Shown: piece after piece, positions 62,901 to 64,000 of the stretch
Numbering within the stretch: position 1 is the stretch's first letter
Layout of the letters: the number at the start of each line of letters is the position of its first letter
Origin: Planctomycetaceae bacterium
GTDB lineage: Bacteria; Planctomycetota; Planctomycetia; Pirellulales; Thermoguttaceae
DNA length: 64,000 bases
Direction of reading: 5' to 3'
NCBI GenBank assembly: GCA_012719125.1
Contig: JAAYAY010000328.1
Coordinates: 124,001 to 188,000, forward strand
Position numbers and translations under genes: made by a program
The notes under the pieces: model-generated
Seen by the model: only the letters and a program-made list of their open reading frames with translations
What the model was told of the DNA's origin: nothing
Database searches by the model: none

Positions 62901-64000
62901 TGGGCGTAAACGTCGTTGAAGAAGCTGAAATCCTGGCCCGAGGTGGCCCAGGCGATCACAAACGCGCCGCGATCGTCCATGGCGACCGTCGGGTTGACCT
63001 GGTTGGCCGGCGTGGTGGAGTTGACGCGGAACTCATCGCCCAGCGCACGCCCCATCGAATCGTAGCGCCGTGCGAAGACGTCCCAACTGCCGTCGAAACT
63101 CGTGCCTTCGCTCTCCCACACGACGACGAAGTCGCCGTCGGCGTCCATGGCGATCGAGGCGTTTCGCTGATGCCCGGAAACGTTCTGGTTGACCAGGATC
63201 TCTCCCGTGATCGGATTGTCGTTGCGATCGTAGAGGCGCAGGTAGACGCCGCCCGAGAACGGGTCGGTCGGGTCGTCGATGCCGTAGGTGGTCCAGACGA
63301 CGGCGAAATCGCCGTCGTGGTCGACCGCCACGCTGCGGTTGCTCTCTTCGCGGGCCTGGCCGAGCCCGCCCGGGGCCGAGATCCGCTGCTCGTAGTTCAC
63401 GTTTTCGTTGATGCGGAACTCGGGGCCGATCTGGGCCCCGGCGGCGATCGAGAAGTAGTGCTCGTAGCCGCCCAGGCCGAGGGTGATCGGCTGCGAGCCG
63501 GCCACGCCGTCGATGTCGCCGTCGAGGATGTTTCCCGGCAGCGTGCTGTTGGGATCCGAGCCGACGGAGATGAATCGCGACGCGTCGGTCACCTGGTCGC
63601 GGACGGTCAGCACGTATTCGCCCTGGTCGAGTCCCGGCGTTCCGAAGTTGATGCCGTTGCCGTCGAAGGTGACGACGGCTTCCCACTTGTTGGTCAGCGG
63701 ATTCAGGCCGAAGGTGACGTTGCTGATGCCGCCGACGATTTCGGCGCCGTTGCGGACGATCGCCCAATTATTGGGATTGAGGACGCTGTGCGGACCGCTG
63801 ACGCCGCCGTACTGGCTGAGTTCTTCGTTGAAGACGACGGTGATCTGGTTGATCGTATTCGACGGGGCGACGATCACGCTGCCGTTGAAGATCCGCTGGG
63901 TGCCGGCATACATGTCGGTCACAAAGGGGCCTTCGTTGTCCTCTTGCGGGAAGTTGCGGATGCTGTCGAACTTGTAGACGGCGCTGGTGCCTGGAAGCGC
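47954..64000 (-). CDS. Giant repeat-rich extracellular protein with embedded trypsin-type protease (5' end outside window)
   Basis: The frame is open to the right edge: codons upstream of the GTG at 63922 read YKFDSIRNFPQEDNEGPFVT, so at least 5348 residues are encoded. Most of it consists of dozens of 50-60-residue repeats with the pattern VAMDxDGDFVVTWxS...VYARRYDxxG...EFRVN. Six Ig/SwmB-like domains (VVxFxEDM...VTNPxNYxL...KWEAVxTLDG...GNxL) alternate with them. Single-copy inserts are a serine protease domain (51570-52385) and a P-domain (56025-56490). The C-terminus is a solenoid of DxAxxxDxxGxDxF units. No anchor or sortase motif at the C-terminus (ends LLDDGWVDD). Probably a secreted or surface adhesin-like protein; the signal peptide would lie outside the window. 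Confidence 0.9.
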   Translation of the reverse strand, partial: ALPGTSAVYKFDSIRNFPQEDNEGPFVTDMYAGTQRIFNGSVIVAPSNTINQITVVFNEELSQYGGVSGPHSVLNPNNWAIVRNGAEIVGGISNVTFGLNPLTNKWEAVVTFDGNGINFGTPGLDQGEYVLTVRDQVTDASRFISVGSDPNSTLPGNILDGDIDGVAGSQPITLGLGGYEHYFSIAAGAQIGPEFRINENVNYEQRISAPGGLGQAREESNRSVAVDHDGDFAVVWTTYGIDDPTDPFSGGVYLRLYDRNDNPITGEILVNQNVSGHQRNASIAMDADGDFVVVWESEGTSFDGSWDVFARRYDSMGRALGDEFRVNSTTPANQVNPTVAMDDRGAFVIAWATSGQDFSFFNDVYAQRYDRFGVAQGAEFRVNVNDLPGAGAFPPGRFEINPSAAMSGPSGDFVIAWEIVTSQQNGVATNTVIGGRLFNSIGTALSGEIRLDSGPGTGGLDQYRVARNPQMVMNDQGGFYLVWESYVVKMPAYPNDYDVFYSEFSAGGGLVASGQLNQLQFIGHQVNPSIGVDADGDFSAVWNGPGATVDPLFPTNPDYQVDEDDNGIFKLDFNPANQTVGSPSRVNRTAYGDQIQPTIGVEPDGDSIVVWAGVGVGDNHGIFARRYNETLDTAGPTVSDWADERGNSLDNGHIFEGTGNEVQYLVLTFDEDMMAFGDDSVTNPLNYALLRGGITVPGSIVSVEYGLNKASELAGTVDPRTGKVYQFNGQKSNKYEAILTFDGDLATSGLQPLEDASYTIQALAAVPGFRSGLRDVSGNVQYRTGLTPTGRDFVASFVVQIEEPPPPPQPDPPTVTEGGAGTAVDLDAILVNQVYSDYQYTSPGRSLAVDNDGDFVVTWTRYDAVDNNGNPIDANIYARYFTDEVQRLTLPNQLAHDTDGAANTLGSFTLEYNAAEIQMLSITSGVQPFTSNDLDGTADEDEVGQMSGSFVLGYDLTGDGTVGDDPGVNERVTVSGFTEANMVANAAAIQRQLRLLGGPLAGVTVRAVNPRDYLIEFAAATAGLDVSEISVESQQLVQAYLPAVSVATLREGMVFQNIRVSADNPNATAASIENAIRGLSEAYGPIGPVDFPPPNRVTATSTEAPYTAPWWTKSYAPEVQVTPVVKSDGTLSLTEFDITFVGSSGKQDHPQLALTNARNDQGLVVSVPSSAVVTRKEPSNEFRVNPAEPDDPATAGNDAYNQTNPSVAIDADGDFVIVWESEIPNTKDFGSVSDIFAQRFTPFGKTTAAIPGEMIDIFGGSTGIRALVNPEVQDVQRLIFNANDPFGLPLTGTFRLQLGDTLTSPISFNSANLRATADDIVAKLADAGIEGVTVVQVPTSTTGLFRLEVRFGGASAGVDQPTLQYVADVTPLAATVTVEDMPVDMYTINVNQDKSNPQFDPSVAMDESGAFVVTWANGGQLLSYFNHISVQRFNRDGERVGNEFQVNAETTDIQFAPSVALSNSGNFIVTWSATADAEYALSQTFTANVRAKVFDATGNQMVGEFSVGGGGASMAAFDSDDNYVITWHGLFDNLAGVVDAGVHARQFALYNSAGQANNTPVEIRPEFRVNSSSTNLADPVLWPYNQYNAQPAIDADGDLAVIYEGFGPDVSVNVSMAAGYFTTLMSKPQNEDLWVYFDPFNIYERGQEGVPVTMITKLLGNNGSVDAAISQVLFRATELGATDMQLGRLRAILEQTVGQLRGEANGILLSQWDADPTLSSQLVPLFSDSVVNSYRDGQNQRSYLEIPMQFSLTDANWYQAERGTFTVQVTNLLTGQTEIAVVDIASNGMGQPLSIEGTRQNLEAALQGMAILGTAWPGVNEGTVDIREVEPDEIIDRTATDWEIDEVDETLYEERAGGVFLVQGFRHILYEIEFQGSSHDTPFDVQVIGSATERGAATVDQNGNVTYTWVAGPPVGPAFFGDTYGTQGTWQTRPSIGMEPDGDYTTLYTQVENYRNAGFVTAETSTANMNIYYRRFDEETDTAGPRVTNWAEGTGNSLDDNAVLQKHLQYVVLTFDEEMLSGDPAQIADSILNSANFKLFESNVEVEGGVINVAFGLSKAAELAGQADPLTGGVYDLNPIPSNKWEAVITLDGDVDLAGAQPLRDGFYSFQALASVTGSSTVPGHSGLRDRAGNTLYHTGFDPAGADFNRAFSIKVTERKDEPVSESATASLVKNGHTNPESPGAIAADADGQYVVVWTATDAAQGNREKIFYRLYDSDGTPADLPIVDNQTGQPILGIGNLPIVVQDAFPALPLTPSSNVLPGFEQFAADTQTFATVAMDKDGDFVVTWTNYRAGNADIYARRFDSLGEVAGVDEIGNVVFKGGSNNPGAVSDPFRVNGYTTGAQKWSNVAMDVDGDFIVTWSSYGQEDGGRLGLGYGVYARRYDSFGQSLASEFQVNVTEAGDQQFSNVAMDSQGGFTIAWTSDQNGISDDIIVRDFNPDGTPVGGPLGGEVVANQTLAGDQRYPDIAMNLAGDQYVVTWSASGQDGSGWGVYGRLFNRSNTTLYVPSSPAMSIPDTGTVEATLNVSNNSIITDLNVRIELRHASPADLDVHLISPTGTDVQLFANVPGPLTNGTLPKGSDFSGTLFDDAAAVAIDDPDNGAVPPFAGTFQPMGALAAFNGENSNGQWRLRITDANGNDRSGLLEQWSLIIERSPVPEQEFRVNTTSVGNQMYSSVAMDHQGEFVVTWSGFGNQPEHADPSGSGVFLQRFEATGNRIGDESRVNMTTDGDQKVPSVSSDGVGNYYVAFTGVRRDATGNNIPGETDVYVLASKSTLILQDNDPPIVTDVRLADGTRLLQGDVIAPATNKLVVVFSESMSRSGMTSVKSISNWELERNGSELTGAIQSVDFSYNATTRKYEAVVTLAPSVLPLTAGQYLLTASSVITDNVNSLDGDLDGIPGSNPTTTTQPGYQFSFNVSNTSSGAGVGAEYRVNTETVYQDQFSSAHGTGTARETSSTTLAVDHDGDYAVVWTRSGADDPLDLTGTGVYLRLFDRNDNALTGEIQVNTITSGDQRNPSVAIDADGDLVVVWESESASIDGSYDVFARRFNSVGVPRDTAEFRVNTDTQQDQVNPAVAIDNSGNFVVVWATKGKNAGFSNDVHGQIYNKEGEPQGFEFLVNGQNLTGINPPADGSFEINPAVGMSGATGSFVVAWEVVTAQQNGVVIDTVLAARQFTAEGVPLAAEFAADTGVGTGGTDTQRVARNPQVAVDDRDGFIIVWESYTGADYDVFFQQFDATGASLADDQVNMAQFVGQQVNPSVGIDVDGDFSIVFNGAGARPDPLNPANTTLYTDVDSEGVWLRSYNSTAIPMSVQSRVNITTGGIQQFPTIGMEPDGSYVVAWSGRGVGDHYGVFVRRYESAVDLAGPIVSDLVSPSGKSISDGDQITDQLTQLVIVFDEEMMTTGPDRVTNPANYRLVHDGTLLSNVITNIEFGLNPETNKWEAVLTLDGNGGASGVVPLDDGQYQLTVLNSVRDKVGNPLGATGLNPKGSSISWTFNLLGISSDVNQGETLISQGLGGEFTRPYATQAVASDADGDTVTVWTSKTPGQQGIYARLTQTNWTESGGDRIPTTVELPVILVTQDATADFASVAMDGDGDFVVTWSQENTTTSWDVYARRYDSMGNPLGDAFMVNEETDDVQRYSSVAMDVDGDFVITWQSADQDGSGYGIYGQRFDAVGGRLGGSYEVQVIQFTGSPKGTFKLRFEGRTTNAISYAGNLFAIAATVEAELGAIGADVEVEPANFTNLGIRFRGEEGLRDQQQILVVDAVITGDPGARITATTQVDGTFGEFRVNDTVENDQVFPCVAADADGTFIVTWTGFGQDGDAPDQSNIYAKQFVSNDAFLASSISNYKFDSLADLVPGLELSTTTDSPTNHIVSPGTGYDGVVQVLMPGGGLGSGSLLYTGRHILTAAHVVDDGTGNPWPSIDVVFELPDSTRFSMSSSVMYIHPGWTGDLFDGNDVAIIVLPEEAPIEADRYDIYRGSSELNREFTIAGYGTAGQGAEQFLDGQKRFGTNEFEAYGEALNGHSYLDFVNGLLGPGTFNIPSGNVLLYDFDSGLAANDALGMALGIRDTGLGVRESCAAHGDSGGPALINGVIAGVASGILEYTNADSTPLAVTDASFGTVGFHARVSAFADWIDQIAQSTTSEFLVNANQVDPLTGAILVDNQAYDQRWSSVALDADGDFVITWTNYAPSTGTGSGIGGQDPDGVYARRFDSTTIPVSEVFQVNVTATDEQQFSRVAMDADGDFVITWESSTPAGFDVYAQRYVRNAALTQTGSTAYGANGEIGGQFVVNATKTGDQRYPGIAMDDTGDYIIVWSGNGNQPGEVSTQGVFGQRLLKADDDAGPTVTDSSVALLSNGTASVARLIDGDTFEESVTAIVLTFGEDLNVLGGDAGRESVLNLNNWQLTRYRSATEGTQIVAGGITDIQFFLDPSTNKYQAVIFVDDDPSLTGSQPLARGTYVLTARDTIEDLFENRLDGNYDGAPGAPFSISFTIDGNDAPLPYPGTPGEDDEDVLVHNESDLDQFDPAVARAADGRYVVVWTSMNDPALDDTGAPIVDLADEPIVYTNVYARMFDRYGEPTSGEILVSTYTTGPQSRPDVAIDDYGNFVVVWEGEGQGTDEKLDQTGIFARVFDAHGQGGGDQILVNVNRDGLQTQPAVAMNAMGQFVVTWLSHDHGGIIARQFTLDGTGGAEFRVNTTTGNNHQYPDVAMDNDGDFAVTWTSAEQDNGSMGVFAQRFSAAGAKLGGEFMVNQYQTDRQEMSRIAMDDAGNFVIAWQSMGQDAFGGYGVYARRYSAAGTALSNEFRVNDFTAGYQFEPAVSMDADGDFVVTWSSFKQEGDKGELYGIFAKMYNADGTLFVLPGQTAPIGEYRVNADIEGDQRDSDVSMDADGHYAIVWEGTTTVQIPDPDAPTTLITVDQSDVYARVVDPPVETAADSTTLNLFGTPGIDTFEFVAGATPSTWVVKINGVAQTVASAIQTVNFDGMGGNDIVILTGTNGAEKVYAKPGEVQFIGSNFTVNATDVENVTVDGKGGADYAELRDSAGNDSLIMRVGETIMVGTGYSNKVLNFEEVHGYGLNGGLDEAKLYDSDGMDRFVGTPTYARMFGDGYMHRAKGFRFVHGYSTKGTDRAELHDGAGNDLFKYDDGLAKLWGSGFYLRAKNFDKVETIADGGGNDYARVFDTKSVDKFVGTPTSARMYSTEADYDVTTRLFEKVLAQSTAGGKDIARFYDSANKEVFIGHAHKAEYSGNRFEITARKFERVEAHSTPGSNDIAKFRDTSGNDHLIAIDDSASMYMKNGSEMELLYQAFAFDLVKTYRSTGSDTKDVAASVVDKVLLDDGWVDD
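47957..49185 (-). other. C-terminal RTX-like solenoid region of the giant protein
   Basis: About 400 residues of 40-45-residue units with the core DxAxxxDxxGxDxF followed by an Ala-x-Met/Leu-x-Gly-x-Gly-x-Tyr strand and FxxVxxxSxxGxD (for example AELHDGAGNDLFKYDDGLAK). It resembles hemolysin-type calcium-binding repeats but lacks strict GGxGxDxUx nonapeptides. A secretion or surface-attachment signal is likely by analogy. Confidence 0.6.
51570..52385 (-). other. Trypsin-like (S1) serine protease domain within the giant protein
   Basis: The catalytic triad is visible in order: His in HILTAAHVVDD, Asp in GNDVAIIVLPEE, Ser in AHGDSGGPALING. The flanking strands (IAGYGTAGQG, GVIAGVASGI, FADWIDQI) complete a chymotrypsin fold. 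It occurs once and sits between short repeats on both sides. No obvious propeptide cleavage motif directly before it. Confidence 0.85.
56025..56490 (-). other. P-domain (proprotein convertase type) within the giant protein
   Basis: SIPDTGTVEATLNVSN, DLNVRIELRHASPADLDVHL, the internal FAGTFQPMGALAAFNGENSN, and GQWRLRITDANGND...LEQWSLIIE match the P/Homo B beta-sandwich usually placed after subtilisin-type proteases. Here no subtilisin precedes it and it is about 1,200 residues N-terminal to the S1 domain. Confidence 0.8.

Overview
The window reads as a chromosomal segment of a planctomycete, most likely Pirellulales-like. The evidence is the family mix: a BBP7-type outer-membrane barrel, a secreted PQQ-type propeller starting with a WPRFRGPNG motif, paired Tat-exported Gfo/Idh/MocA oxidoreductases, a Hanks-type kinase, a giant repeat-rich surface protein and planctomycete-style tyrosine recombinases. 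No 16S rRNA or other phylogenetic marker was available to test this.

Layout. 1-6.2 kb holds housekeeping or peripheral genes: a partial sirohydrochlorin chelatase, a PQQ-type propeller, an MFS exporter, a DUF971 protein, a Ser/Thr kinase and a 2-hydroxyacid dehydrogenase. 6.7-12.7 kb is a co-directional group (DoxX-like membrane protein, two paralogous Gfo/Idh/MocA proteins, a sugar isomerase/epimerase, a small polyhydroxyalkanoate-system protein). 12.7-19.4 kb is a chemotaxis cluster: cheR, a two-Hpt cheA, cheC-like, cheD and a receiver on the minus strand, with a divergent cheY. It contains no receptor, cheW or cheB. 19.5-23 kb encodes an STN-domain secreted protein, a HEAT/TPR protein and a thioredoxin-YHS-like secreted protein. 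23.4-25.3 kb has rho behind a long structured leader, then tRNA-Ser(GGA) only 3 nt after the rho stop.

25.2-31.0 kb is a 5.74-kb integrated element, bounded by a 23-bp direct repeat of the tRNA-Ser 3' end. It carries an integrase, an XRE regulator, a DUF3987 primase/helicase-like protein, an AlpA-like protein and small ORFs. The main discovery is that the attachment core lies inside the integrase reading frame. In the integrated state the integrase ends with residues read antisense to the tRNA and to the rho 3' end. The tail it would have on the excised circle is stranded, in frame and without a start, at the far att site (30796-30980). Joining the two ends in silico restores a 492-codon ORF, against 461 codons in the integrated state. 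Integration and excision would therefore swap the recombinase C-terminus.

31-40.3 kb continues the hotspot: two more integrase remnants, membrane and lipoprotein cargo, and a type I restriction-modification locus. Its hsdS is intact, but hsdM and hsdR have both lost their catalytic middles by frame-preserving deletions, and hsdR also has a frameshift. Two unrecognised genes sit between the hsd genes.

41.7-64 kb returns to host genes: a fatty acyl-AMP ligase/ACP/alpha-oxoamine synthase fusion, a BBP7-family barrel, and a giant protein of at least 5348 residues that is open at the right edge. The giant protein contains a complete-looking trypsin-type protease domain and a P-domain among dozens of short repeats.
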